Shown: piece by piece, positions 1-7,640 of the stretch | Numbering within the stretch: position 1 is the first letter of the stretch | How the letters are laid out: the number at the start of each line of letters is the position of its first letter | Source of the DNA: JADJEK01 sp052034255 | GTDB taxonomy: Bacteria; Planctomycetota; B15-G4; JADJEK01 | Length of the DNA: 25,271 nt | Reading direction: 5' to 3' | Assembly: GCA_052034255.1 (NCBI GenBank) | Contig: JBPOIU010000099.1 | Span: forward strand, 1 to 25,271 | Made by a program: the position numbers and the translations under genes | The notes under the pieces: generated by a model | Database searches by the model: none | What the model was told of the DNA's origin: nothing | The model's input: only the letters and a program-made list of their open reading frames with translations

Positions 1-524
1 AAGAGGATGAGTCGATCGCGGTCGACAAGGACGATCCCGCTGCCAAGGGCAGCACGCCGACCCCGGTCGGTGAGACGCCGGCGACGAACGGGACCACGCC
101 ACCGTCCAACGGGACGACTCCGCCGGCTGCGGGGACGACTCCGCCGACGAGTGGCGCGGCGCCGCGCACGAAGCGCAATCCGGGTGACGCGAAGCTGATG
201 CTCGTGATGCGCGAGTCGATCGAGATCTTGCTGCACGCGCGCACGGTCGAATCGCGCAACGCCGAACTCGCACTGGAACTCGCGGATTGGAGCATCGACA
301 CGTTCGGAGCTCGCGAGCCGGCGTTCTTCCGCCAGAAAGCCGAAGCGCTACGAGCGCTGGGCCGCATCGACGACGCGATCGTGCTGCTCCAGGATGCGCA
401 GAGCACGCGTGATCGACTGGCGCACCAGTTCGAGCAGATGCTCGGCGATCTGCGATCCGAGCGCGAAGCGGCGCTGGACTTCCAGGCCCCTCCGCCCCTT
501 CCGGTTCCGCCGAGCCCGCGCTGA
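1..524 (+). CDS. C-terminal part of a helical-repeat (TPR-like) protein with a Thr/Pro linker, 5' end outside window
   Basis: The reading frame is open from base 3 to the TGA at 522-524, so this is the end of a gene that starts before the window; an internal ATG at 198 is not the real start. The first part is a Thr/Pro/Gly linker in which a seven-residue unit of the form GTTPPxx occurs three times, encoded by 21-bp direct repeats. After it come about 90 residues of amphipathic helices (ELALELADWSIDTFG, then AEALRALGRIDDAIVLLQDA), which resemble TPR units or the helical tail found after some hydrolase domains. The protein ends in a proline-rich tail. The catalytic or main domain, if there is one, lies outside the window, so no function can be given. 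It is convergent with the cvpA-like gene, with 123 bp between the stops. Confidence 0.7.
   Translation, partial: EDESIAVDKDDPAAKGSTPTPVGETPATNGTTPPSNGTTPPAAGTTPPTSGAAPRTKRNPGDAKLMLVMRESIEILLHARTVESRNAELALELADWSIDTFGAREPAFFRQKAEALRALGRIDDAIVLLQDAQSTRDRLAHQFEQMLGDLRSEREAALDFQAPPPLPVPPSPR
90..146 (+). repeat. Three 21-bp direct repeats encoding GTTPPxx
   Basis: Units start at about 90, 111 and 132. The core GGGACGACTCCGCCG is identical in the second and third copies (111-125 and 132-146), and the first copy (90-104) differs by two bases. The repeats encode a flexible Thr/Pro linker inside the partial gene. Confidence 0.7.
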
Positions 525-647
525 CCACTGGCGCCGAGACGCGAACGCGAGCCGGTTCGCGCGCAGGCATGTCGTCTTGCGGGCGACACGGCCGGGCAAC
601 GCGTCACGCCGGCGCGGGAGCGCACGGAGTGAGCGCGCCGCGGCGCT

Positions 648-1268
648 TCACTTCGACGTGCCGTTCGTCGGCGGTGTGCTGCTCGGCTCGAGGAACGAGC
701 GGAACTCCGCGCGCAGCGAATCCGGGAACAGCGGTTCGATGTGTTTCACGAGGGCGTCGGTGAAGCGCGCTGCCTCGCTGCGCTTCACGGCTTCCTTCGC
801 CGACTGCAGTCCCGGAACGTGGGACAACGCGAGCACCGTGAACGCGACCAACAGCAGTCCCTTCGCCGCGCCGATCACGGCTCCGAACAGACGGTCGTAG
901 CTCTGCAATTGCAGCCGCTTCAGCCCGCTTTGGAACACCCGCAAGACGAACCAGCAGACGACGAGCACGGCGCCGACGATCACGAAGTACGCGACGACGG
1001 AATCGAGCGGCGGCTTCAAGCCAGTCAGGTGTTCGCGCAGGATCGGAGCGAGATCGCCCTCGTAGCGCCGACCGAGCCAGAGTCCGCCGAGCCACGCGCA
1101 CAAGCGCAGGAGTTCACGAACGAATCCTCGTGCGATGCCGAGGACGACGAACCAGACGATGACCACGACGGCGCACCAGTCGACACCCGTCAGCTGGTCG
1201 AAACGCGGCAGTCCGTTGGTCGTTTCGGCGACCAGCAGCACGGCATGAGACATCGAAGGCAGCCCCAT
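648..1268 (-). CDS. cvpA: CvpA family membrane protein
   Basis: A 206-residue protein with about four hydrophobic segments: VDWCAVVVIVWFVVLGIARGF near the N-terminus, LLRLCAWLGGLWLG, VVAYFVIVGAVLVVCWFVLRV, and FGAVIGAAKGLLLVAFTVLAL. The opening D-W followed by G-x-x-RGF and the later G-x-x-x-G-x-x-K-G-L-L are typical of the CvpA/colicin V production family, inner-membrane proteins of poorly defined role in envelope homeostasis. The ATG at 1268 shares its A with the TGA of the histidine kinase gene (TGATG), which favours it over the ATG at 1253 and implies translational coupling. The C-terminal tail (PSSTPPTNGTSK) is soluble and slightly longer than usual. The family is fairly certain; the cellular role is not. 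Confidence 0.85.
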   Translation of the reverse strand: MGLPSMSHAVLLVAETTNGLPRFDQLTGVDWCAVVVIVWFVVLGIARGFVRELLRLCAWLGGLWLGRRYEGDLAPILREHLTGLKPPLDSVVAYFVIVGAVLVVCWFVLRVFQSGLKRLQLQSYDRLFGAVIGAAKGLLLVAFTVLALSHVPGLQSAKEAVKRSEAARFTDALVKHIEPLFPDSLRAEFRSFLEPSSTPPTNGTSK

Positions 1269-2743
1269 CACAGCGAGGTTTGGAAGCCCGGCGCGGGGCC
1301 GTCCGGCGAGAACAGCGAGCGTTGACGCCCGAAGCTCGCGGTCAACACGCGGTCGAGCGCTTCGAACAGCGTCGACAACAAGACTGGCTTCGCGAGCACC
1401 GCGACGTCGCCGCTTTGCGCGAGCGTTTGGAGCTCTTCGTTCAGCATGTCGCCGGTCAAGAACACCATGCGATCGGCCAGCTGGACGTCGATGCTCTTGA
1501 CGGCCTCGCGGAACTCGAGACCGTTCAAGCCCGGACGGTGCAAGTCGGTCACGATCGCATCCACGACGTGCGTGCGCAGGAACCGCAACGCGGGCTCGGA
1601 GCGATCGAAAGGGTGCACATGGTTGTCGTGGCGTTCGAGCGCCTCGACCATCATGGCGCGGAACACCGGATCGTCCTCGACGACGACGAAACGCCGGCCG
1701 CGGATGCGGATCTTGCGACGCGCCGGGACTTCGAGCGGCGGGTCGATCGCATCGTCGCTGCTCGTGCTGAACGTCAGTTGGAACGCAGCGCCCGGCCGGC
1801 CGTCGTTCAGCAGCTCGAGGGTCGCCCCGTAATGCGCCAACAAGTCGCGTGCGAGCGTGAGGCCGAGGCCTGTGCCTTGACCTTCGCCCTTGGTCGTGAA
1901 GAACGGCTCGAACACGCGATCCCGCAATTCGGCCGGGATTCCGGGGCCGGTGTCGCGAACGACCATGCTGACCACGGGGCCAGTGGCCTGCGCTTCGATC
2001 TCGATGCGGCCACCGCGATCGGCGGCATACATCGCATGCTCCGCGTTCGTGATGAGGTTGACGAACACCTGCAGCAGCTGGTGCGGGTCGCCATTCACCG
2101 CCGGCAGTTGGTCCGAAAGATCGAGATGCACGGAGACGTTGTGGATGCGGAGGTCGTGGCTCTTCAACTCGAGCGCCTTCCGGATCACCTGCCCGAGTCG
2201 GACGCGCCCGCGAACCGGCTGGCGGCGACGCGCGAAATCGAGGAGGTTGCGCACGATCCGACTCGCGCGTAGGGCTTCCGAGTAGATCTTCTCGATCGAG
2301 CCGCGCAGGTCGGGGTCGACGTCGCGCACGAGCAACAGCTGCGCGTAGCCGATGATGCCGGACAGAGGATTGTTGATCTCGTGGACGATGCTGGAGACGA
2401 GTCGGCCGGCGGCCGCGAGTTTGTTCAGGTGCACGCATTCGGCGCGGGCGCGCTCGAGCGCCGTTTCTTCGCGCACGGTGTAGCCGCGCACGGGGCCGCG
2501 ACTTCCGCGCACCGCGAACGGAGTCAAGTGGAAGCGGCGCTCGCCGCCCGCGTCGAGTCCGCGCAGCGGGGCGCCGTTCTCGACGACCGGCAAGACCGAC
2601 GCGAGCGGTTGCCCGACGATCGCGTCGACGGATCGCTCCAGTAATTGCGCGATCGCGGCTCCTGCGCCGACGATCCCCTCGCGCTCGTCCACGAGCAACA
2701 ACGGCAATTGTTCGCACAGCTGGCCGAGCACCGGATCGTCCAT
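1268..2743 (-). CDS. Hybrid sensor histidine kinase with C-terminal receiver domain
   Basis: A 491-residue cytoplasmic protein without membrane segments. Residues 1-95 look like a PAS-type sensor. The dimerisation and phosphoacceptor helix carries VHEINNPLSG with His121. The ATPase domain shows the N box (N233 in NLITNAEHAM), G1 (DTGPGIP, 264-270), the F box (FEPFFTTK) and G2 (GQGTGLGL). Residues 350-470 are a receiver domain with the acidic pocket E356-D358, phosphoacceptor Asp400, Thr430 and Lys452. No DNA-binding domain is attached, so the output is another protein or a phosphorelay. The HisKA type resembles NtrB/AtoS-like kinases. The start has a good Shine-Dalgarno (GGGAGG, about 5 bases upstream). 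The gene overlaps the cvpA-like gene, so membrane or envelope status is a possible input, but the signal is unknown. Confidence 0.9.
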   Translation of the reverse strand: MDDPVLGQLCEQLPLLLVDEREGIVGAGAAIAQLLERSVDAIVGQPLASVLPVVENGAPLRGLDAGGERRFHLTPFAVRGSRGPVRGYTVREETALERARAECVHLNKLAAAGRLVSSIVHEINNPLSGIIGYAQLLLVRDVDPDLRGSIEKIYSEALRASRIVRNLLDFARRRQPVRGRVRLGQVIRKALELKSHDLRIHNVSVHLDLSDQLPAVNGDPHQLLQVFVNLITNAEHAMYAADRGGRIEIEAQATGPVVSMVVRDTGPGIPAELRDRVFEPFFTTKGEGQGTGLGLTLARDLLAHYGATLELLNDGRPGAAFQLTFSTSSDDAIDPPLEVPARRKIRIRGRRFVVVEDDPVFRAMMVEALERHDNHVHPFDRSEPALRFLRTHVVDAIVTDLHRPGLNGLEFREAVKSIDVQLADRMVFLTGDMLNEELQTLAQSGDVAVLAKPVLLSTLFEALDRVLTASFGRQRSLFSPDGPAPGFQTSL

Positions 2744-2761
2744 GCCGCCTCCCGCCGAGGT

Positions 2762-2799
2762 GCGCTAGCGCTCGATCCCGGACCAATGACCGGGTCGAG
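2762..2799. promoter_or_regulatory. Palindrome plus stem-loop upstream of the histidine kinase gene
   Basis: GCGCTAGCGC at 2762-2771 is a perfect 10-bp palindrome. It abuts a stem formed by 2771-2781 and 2790-2799 (CTCGA, one bulged T, CCCGG; loop ACCAATGA; CCGGGTCGAG). The elements lie 19-56 bases upstream of the kinase start, so they could be an operator or a structured 5' leader. I see no matching copy elsewhere. Confidence 0.35.
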
Positions 2800-2897
2800 G
2801 AGGCCCTAGATCAGCGCTCGACCTCGCCGATGGCAAGCACGAGCTGGACGATTGAAATCATTCGCAACGGTCAGGAAACGCGGTGGCGCTCCGGCGC

Positions 2898-2925
2898 TTG
2901 ACAGCCTTCGTGCTCAAGGTAGAAG
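2898..2925 (+). promoter_or_regulatory. Candidate sigma-70-type promoter for the zinc-ribbon gene
   Basis: A perfect TTGACA at 2898-2903 is followed after 16 bases by TAGAAG (2920-2925), which matches the -10 consensus at 4 of 6 positions. It would give a leader of about 130 bases before the ATG at 3064. The placement fits, but the -10 is weak. Confidence 0.35.
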
Positions 2926-3063
2926 GACCGTCCCACGTACGGCCCCAGGATCGTGCGCGGGAACGACACGCGGGTTTCATCGTCTGCCACGGGGCGGTGC
3001 GCGTGTCCGTGTTCAACCCTGCTCGAACCATCGCTCGAATCATCTTCGCGGAGCCAGCGTCCC

Positions 3064-3453
3064 ATGCCAGTCAGCTTCGAGTGCCCGTACTGCGGCGAGA
3101 CGTTCAAGGAAACGGACGACATCGAGTACGTCCGCTCCTACAAGACGTGCCCGGAGTGCGACGCAACCTTCGACGAAGACGAGATCGAAGAGATGCTGCC
3201 ATCCGAGGAAGAGATGGGCGAAGGCGAGGAGACCGCCGCCAGCACCGAAGAGGACGACACGTTCGACGAGGAGTCGGACGACGCCTTCGATGACGATGAA
3301 TTCGGCGACGACGAAGAAGGCGGCGACGACGACGAGGATGACGACGACGAGGACGAGGACGACGACGAGGACGACGACGAGGATGACGACGACGGCGGGG
3401 ACGACGACGACGACGACGATGGCGGCGGCGGCGGGGACGACGACGATTACTGA
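3064..3453 (+). CDS. Small zinc-ribbon protein with a poly-Asp/Glu tail
   Basis: A 129-residue protein. The first 35 residues carry two Cys pairs, CPYC (Cys7, Cys10) and CPEC (Cys29, Cys32), consistent with a rubredoxin-like zinc ribbon. From about residue 38 the sequence is overwhelmingly Asp and Glu, turning in the last third to Asp interspersed with Gly, and ending DDDDY. The ATG at 3064 is chosen because it places the Cys pair at the N-terminus; the open frame extends upstream but without protein-like sequence. The architecture resembles other bacterial short zinc-finger proteins with acidic tails (the FYDLN-acid family), but that motif is absent. The charge suggests a nucleic-acid mimic, a metal or cation buffer, or a disordered partner of a basic protein. 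No function is assigned. It stands alone between divergent and downstream genes. Confidence 0.75.
   Translation: MPVSFECPYCGETFKETDDIEYVRSYKTCPECDATFDEDEIEEMLPSEEEMGEGEETAASTEEDDTFDEESDDAFDDDEFGDDEEGGDDDEDDDDEDEDDDEDDDEDDDDGGDDDDDDDGGGGGDDDDY
3328..3450 (+). repeat. GAC/GAT/GAG trinucleotide tract
   Basis: A nearly uninterrupted run of GAC, GAT and GAG codons with some GGC/GGG, forming the acidic tail of the zinc-ribbon protein. Such simple-sequence tracts may vary in length by slippage while keeping the frame. Confidence 0.7.
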
Positions 3454-3454
3454 T

Positions 3455-3579
3455 CGACTCCATCCGAGAGTCGTCGCGTACAGCAACGATTCTCGGACCT
3501 AGTCGATCCCGCACCTTGTGTCCGCGGCGACGGCAGTCGCCGTATTCACTTGCGAACACCCTGAAACGGCCAAGCCGTT
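3455..3579 (+). terminator. Cluster of hairpins after the zinc-ribbon gene, best one at 3525-3542
   Basis: The strongest is CGGCGAC (3525-3531), loop GGCA, GTCGCCG (3536-3542), a perfect 7-bp stem followed by a T-containing stretch. AACGGC/GCCGTT (3565-3570 and 3574-3579) forms a second. Directly after the stop codon, CGACTC/GAGTCG (3455-3460, 3468-3473) and TCCGAGA/TCTCGGA (3463-3469, 3491-3497) overlap and are mutually exclusive. No long U tract is present, so this is only a probable terminator zone. Confidence 0.4.
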
Positions 3580-3683
3580 GCACGCTCCCGGGCTCACTCC
3601 GTTCGTTCGGGTCGAGAACTGATCGTTCGGCTTGCCCGTCGACGTAGCGGTCCGAGTGGGGGTCGCTTCCTCCGATCGGTTCC

Positions 3684-3689
3684 TACAAT
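3684..3689 (+). promoter_or_regulatory. Candidate -10 element (TACAAT) for the hpt operon
   Basis: TACAAT lies 45 bases before the hpt ATG and matches the -10 consensus at 5 of 6 positions in an otherwise G+C-rich region. No convincing -35 box is found 16-18 bases upstream. Confidence 0.4.
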
Positions 3690-3733
3690 CCGCGCGGCGT
3701 CCGCTCCGGACGATCGCCACGAAGGACCGATCC

Positions 3734-4276
3734 ATGTTGCACCCGAACGACCGCGTCGAAACTCTGTTGGATGCGGTCGCGATCCAGGAGCGCGTCGGCG
3801 CTCTCGGCCGCCGCATCGAAGCCGAGTATCGCGGCAAAGCGCTCACCGTGTTGGGCGTGCTGAAGGGAAGCGTGTTCTTCCTCGCCGACCTGCTGCGGCA
3901 CGTGCAGATTCCCTTGCGACTCGATTTCCTGCGCGCGTCGTCGTACGGCAACCAGACCGTGTCGTCGGGGATCGTGCAGCTGTCCGCGGTCGAAGGCGCG
4001 TTCGAGGGGCGGCACGTCCTGATCGTGGATGACATCCTCGATTCCGGCCGCACGCTGCACGCGATCCGGCGTGAGATCGAGAAGCACGCGCCGGCCTCGG
4101 TGAAAACCTGCGTGCTGGTCGACAAGAAGGTCGAGCGCGCGGTCGAGCTCGAAGCCGACTATCGCGCGTTCGAGATCCCGAACGTGTTCATCGTCGGCTA
4201 CGGACTCGACTTCGCCGAGCACTACCGCAACTTGCCGTACATCGGCGTGCTGTCGCCCGGGGGGCAGTCGTCGTGA
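3734..4276 (+). CDS. hpt: Hypoxanthine phosphoribosyltransferase
   Basis: A 180-residue enzyme of purine salvage that transfers the phosphoribosyl group of PRPP to hypoxanthine (and usually guanine). The PRPP loop is clear: VLIVDDILDSGRT at 95-107. The N-terminal GVLKGSVFFLADLLR (41-55), the flexible-loop region with SSYG (69-72), the base-binding Lys in LVDKK (about 131) and the C-terminal VGYGLDFAEHYRNLPYIGVL are all typical, and the length is normal. The ATG at 3734 is chosen over an upstream in-frame ATG because GAAGGA lies 7 bases before it and the family starts here. The TGA overlaps the GTG of the thiolase gene (GTGA), so the three genes are probably one transcript. Confidence 0.95.
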   Translation: MLHPNDRVETLLDAVAIQERVGALGRRIEAEYRGKALTVLGVLKGSVFFLADLLRHVQIPLRLDFLRASSYGNQTVSSGIVQLSAVEGAFEGRHVLIVDDILDSGRTLHAIRREIEKHAPASVKTCVLVDKKVERAVELEADYRAFEIPNVFIVGYGLDFAEHYRNLPYIGVLSPGGQSS

Positions 4277-5535
4277 ACGCGCGAGCTCCGCTCGCGATCT
4301 GCTCCGCGGTGCGAACGCCGTTCGCCCGCGTATTCGGAGTACTCCGCGGCATTCCCGCGGACGAACTCGCGCGCGTGGTGCTCCGTGAAGCTCTGGTCCG
4401 CGCGGGAGCCAGCGCCGAGGACGTCGACGAAGTGATCGTCGGCTGCGCCGGTCCTCCCGTGGAGGCGATGAATCTCGCGCGCGTCGCGGCATTGCGCGCA
4501 CGGATCCCGGAGCGGGTTCCTGCCGTCACCGTCCACCGCAATTGCGCGTCGGGGCTCGAGGCCATCCATGCCGCGTTGCTGCGCGTCCGCGCCGAAGAGG
4601 GCAACGCGTACCTGATCGGCGGCGTGGAATCGATGTCGGAAGCGCCGTTCCAACTCGAGCCGGCCGGCATGCGGGCGATGGTCGAAGTCGCGCGTCAGAA
4701 GTCGTTCGGAGGCAAGCTCGCCGCGTTCTGGAACGCGCGCTGGAAGACGCTGTTGCCGAAGCCGTCGCTGCGGCCGGCGCTCACCGATCCGATCAGTGGA
4801 TTGCTGATGGGCGATACGGCCGAGTTGCTCGCGCGCGAACTCGGGATCACGCGCGAAGAACAAGATGCGTTCGCGGCGCAGAGCCAGCAACGCGCCCGCG
4901 AAGCGCGGGACTCGGGGTTCCTCGCTGGCGAGATCGTGCCGCTCGTCGCGCCGCCGCGGTCCGACCGGCCCTTCACGACGGACGACGGGATCCGCGACGA
5001 CGCGACCGTCGAGAAGCTCGCACGTTTGAAGCCGGTGTTCGATCGGCGCTTCGGCACGGTCACCGTCGGCAATGCCTGTCAGGTCACGGACGGCGCGGCG
5101 GCGATGTTCGTCGCCTCCGAACACGAAGCGCGCCGTCGCGGCTGGCCGGTGCTCGCGCACGTGCTCGACGTGTTGTCGGTCGGCTGCGATCCGAGCCGGA
5201 TGGGGCTCGGGCCGGCCATCGCGATTCCGGCGCTGCTGGCGCGCCACGATCTGCGCGCCGCCGACGTCGATCTGTTCGAGATCAACGAGGCATTCGCGGT
5301 CCAGGTCCTCGCGTGTCTACGGCAACTCGGCGACGCGGCGCCAACGGCGGATCGACTGAACGTACACGGCGGTGCGATCGCACTCGGCCATCCCGTCGGC
5401 GCCAGCGGCATGCGGTTGGTCTTGACGCTCGCGCGAGCGTTGCGCGCGCGCGGCGCGCGGCGCGGGATCGCGTCGCTGTGCGTCGGCGGCGGGCAGGGAG
5501 TCGCCGCGCTGATCGAGATTCCGGAGGGAACGTGA
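4273..5535 (+). CDS. fadA: Thiolase (acetyl-CoA acyltransferase)
   Basis: A 420-residue thiolase II-type enzyme, cleaving 3-ketoacyl-CoA with CoA in beta-oxidation, or condensing acyl-CoAs in reverse. The nucleophile Cys91 lies in HRNCASGLEAI; the NEAFA motif has Asn338; GGAIALGHPVGASG contains His373; and SLCVGGGQG contains the second catalytic Cys403. All key residues are intact. The start is GTG at 4273, overlapping the hpt stop. Its own stop overlaps the GTG of the following hydratase/dehydrogenase gene. The pairing with a FadB-type protein favours a FadA/FadI role in fatty-acid degradation over acetoacetyl-CoA formation, but the subclass cannot be fixed by eye; the gene symbol is given in that sense. 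Confidence 0.9.
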   Translation: MNARAPLAICSAVRTPFARVFGVLRGIPADELARVVLREALVRAGASAEDVDEVIVGCAGPPVEAMNLARVAALRARIPERVPAVTVHRNCASGLEAIHAALLRVRAEEGNAYLIGGVESMSEAPFQLEPAGMRAMVEVARQKSFGGKLAAFWNARWKTLLPKPSLRPALTDPISGLLMGDTAELLARELGITREEQDAFAAQSQQRAREARDSGFLAGEIVPLVAPPRSDRPFTTDDGIRDDATVEKLARLKPVFDRRFGTVTVGNACQVTDGAAAMFVASEHEARRRGWPVLAHVLDVLSVGCDPSRMGLGPAIAIPALLARHDLRAADVDLFEINEAFAVQVLACLRQLGDAAPTADRLNVHGGAIALGHPVGASGMRLVLTLARALRARGARRGIASLCVGGGQGVAALIEIPEGT

Positions 5536-7640
5536 ACGCAGCGCGCGTCGAAGTCGAAGGCCCGCTCGCCATCGTCACGTTCGACGTGCCGGAGCGCGAA
5601 GTCAACGTGTTCACCGAAGCGACTCTGGCGTCGCTCGTCGACACGATCGTTGCCGCTTCCGATCGTCCCGGCGTGCGCGCGCTGGTCGTTCGCAGCGCCA
5701 AGAAGGCCAATTTCTGCGCCGGCGCCGACGTCGAGTCGATCGCGACGGTCACCGTGCAGGCGGAGGGGCAGCGGCTCGCGCGCTTCGGCCAACAGTGCTT
5801 CCAGCGCATCGAGCGCCTGAGCAAGCCCGTCGTCGCGGCGGTCCACGGGGCGTGCGTCGGCGGCGGCTTGGAATTCGCGCTCGCGTGCCATGGATTGATC
5901 GTGTCGCACGATCCGAAGACCAAGCTCGGCTTGCCCGAGACGCAGCTCGGGATCGTTCCAGGTTTCGGCGGCACCCAGCGCCTGCCGCGCCGCGTGGGCG
6001 TGCCCTCGGCCCTGGACATGATCCTGACCGGCCGGTTGGTCAAGGCTCGCAGCGCCGAGCGCATGGGGTTGGTCGACGACTGCGTGTGTCCGTTCAAACT
6101 CGAGCAGGAAGCGAAGCGCTACGCATTGGAACTCGCCGACGGGAAGCCGCGGCGGAACGCGAAGCGACGCGGAGGATTCGTTCGCGCCCTCGGGTCGATC
6201 GGGTTCGTCCGCCGCTTCATGCTGAGCCGCGCGCGTGCCAGCGTGCTCGAACGGACGGCGGGGGTGTACCCGGCGCCGCTGCGCGCGTTGGCGTTGGTGG
6301 ACCTCGCGTTCCATTCCGACCGTGACGCCGCGTTCGTCGCGGAAGCGACGGCCGTGGGCGACCTGCTCGCCGGCGAGGTGGCGCACCGGCTGGTCGAGCT
6401 GTTCCTGATGATGGAGCGCTTGAAGCGTCGCGGCGCGGCGGGGCGAGGCCTGCGTGCGGGCGATGCGGTCGGCGTGATCGGGGCTGGAGTGATGGGGTCG
6501 GGAATCGCGAAGGCCTTCCTCGATCGCGGGGCGCGCGTGCGGCTGATCGACGTGACGGCGGAAGCGCTGGGCCGCGGCGTGCGCTCGTTGCGCGAGCGCT
6601 ACGACAAGGACGTCGCACGGCGTCGATCGACGCCGCAGGAAGCGCGTCGCACGCTCGATCGTTTGGAAACCGACACCGCGATCCGCGGATTGACCGAAGC
6701 GCGCGTCGTGGTCGAGGCGGCCGCGGAGAAGCTCGAGGTCAAGCGCGACGTGTTCGGGAACCTCGAACGCGCCTGTGCGCCGAGCACGCTGCTCGCGAGC
6801 AATACGTCGTCGTTGGCGCTGGAGCGCATCGGCGAATCCCTCACGCAGCGCGAGCGCGTGGTCGGACTCCATTTCTTCAATCCGGTCGACCGCATGCCGC
6901 TGGTCGAGGTCGTGTGCCCTCCGACGACGACCGAAGCCACGATCGTCGAGGCCTGCGCGATCGTGCGCGATCTCGGCAAGGTCCCGGTTTGCGTGCGGGA
7001 TCAGCCGGGGTTCGCGGTGAATCGCGTTCTCGCTCCGTATCTCGCCGAAGCGTTGCTCCTCGTCGAGGAAGGCGTCGCTCTCGACGCGATCGACGACTCG
7101 ATGCGGCGACTCGGGTTCCCGATGGGGCCGATCCGCGTGCTCGACACGGTCGGACTGGATGTCGCGACGGCAGCGGCGGATGCGCTGAAGCAGAAGCTCG
7201 GACCGCGACTCGCGGATGCGCGCATCGGGCGTGAACTGGTCGCGATGGGACATCTCGGCGACAAGAGCCGGGGCGGTTTCCGCGTGCGCAGAGGCAAGGG
7301 CCAAACGACGGCGCCGTGGCTCGCCGAGGCGCGGGCGCGGGCGAAGTGCGTGTCACGCACGCCCGTACCGTCCGCCGACGAAATTCGGGATCGGCTGTGG
7401 TTCGCGCTGTTGTGCGAAGCCGCGTTCGCGCTGGAGGACGGAATCGTCGACGAACCCGCGGCGTTCGACGCGGCGATGGTGCTCGGCGCCGGCTTCCCGG
7501 CCGCGCTCGGCGGGCCGGCGCGGGTCATCGAGTCCTTGGGGCGCGAGGTCGTGATCACGCGGCTCGAGGCGCTGCATCAGAAGTTCGCGCCGCGGTTTCC
7601 GATCAGTGCGTGGTTGCGCGGCGCGTCAAGCCAAGCGTGA
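5532..7640 (+). CDS. fadB: Fatty-acid oxidation complex alpha subunit (enoyl-CoA hydratase / 3-hydroxyacyl-CoA dehydrogenase)
   Basis: A 702-residue bifunctional enzyme. Residues 1-190 are the crotonase domain, with the oxyanion-hole segment FCAGADVESI (61-70) and both catalytic glutamates (Glu114 in GGGLEFALACH, Glu136 in LPETQLGIVPGFGGTQR). Residues 312-500 are the NAD-binding dehydrogenase domain: GVIGAGVMGSGIA (314-326), NTSSLAL (424-430), catalytic His447 in HFFNPVDRMPLVEVV with Glu459. The C-terminal helical domains complete it. The GTG at 5532 overlaps the thiolase stop and has GGAGG just upstream. The length matches the FadB/FadJ family, and gene order (thiolase first) is the reverse of E. 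coli fadBA. With the thiolase it would carry out the hydration, oxidation and cleavage steps; no acyl-CoA dehydrogenase or ligase is nearby. Confidence 0.93.
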   Translation: MNAARVEVEGPLAIVTFDVPEREVNVFTEATLASLVDTIVAASDRPGVRALVVRSAKKANFCAGADVESIATVTVQAEGQRLARFGQQCFQRIERLSKPVVAAVHGACVGGGLEFALACHGLIVSHDPKTKLGLPETQLGIVPGFGGTQRLPRRVGVPSALDMILTGRLVKARSAERMGLVDDCVCPFKLEQEAKRYALELADGKPRRNAKRRGGFVRALGSIGFVRRFMLSRARASVLERTAGVYPAPLRALALVDLAFHSDRDAAFVAEATAVGDLLAGEVAHRLVELFLMMERLKRRGAAGRGLRAGDAVGVIGAGVMGSGIAKAFLDRGARVRLIDVTAEALGRGVRSLRERYDKDVARRRSTPQEARRTLDRLETDTAIRGLTEARVVVEAAAEKLEVKRDVFGNLERACAPSTLLASNTSSLALERIGESLTQRERVVGLHFFNPVDRMPLVEVVCPPTTTEATIVEACAIVRDLGKVPVCVRDQPGFAVNRVLAPYLAEALLLVEEGVALDAIDDSMRRLGFPMGPIRVLDTVGLDVATAAADALKQKLGPRLADARIGRELVAMGHLGDKSRGGFRVRRGKGQTTAPWLAEARARAKCVSRTPVPSADEIRDRLWFALLCEAAFALEDGIVDEPAAFDAAMVLGAGFPAALGGPARVIESLGREVVITRLEALHQKFAPRFPISAWLRGASSQA

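Larger units (their letters stand above)
2744..3063. other. Divergent intergenic region, 320 bp
   Basis: This region separates the minus-strand kinase gene from the plus-strand zinc-ribbon gene. Besides the palindromes at 2762-2799 and a candidate promoter at 2898-2925, I see only short reading frames without ribosome-binding sites, such as a 39-codon minus-strand frame starting GTG in the 2880-3000 area. No RNA gene is apparent. Confidence 0.5.

Noticed and set aside
635..646. GCGCCGCGGCGC palindrome at the end of the cvpA-like gene
   Set aside because: In such G+C-rich sequence short palindromes of G and C arise by chance; no loop or U tract supports a terminator.
2880..3000. 39-codon minus-strand reading frame starting GTG (MADDETRVSFPRTIL...)
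   Set aside because: No ribosome-binding site, no recognisable motif, and the opposite strand carries a candidate promoter there.
4542..5531. Long in-frame extension upstream of the FadB-type protein
   Set aside because: It is the shadow of the thiolase gene in another frame; the GTG at 5532 with its stop overlap and GGAGG is the proper start.
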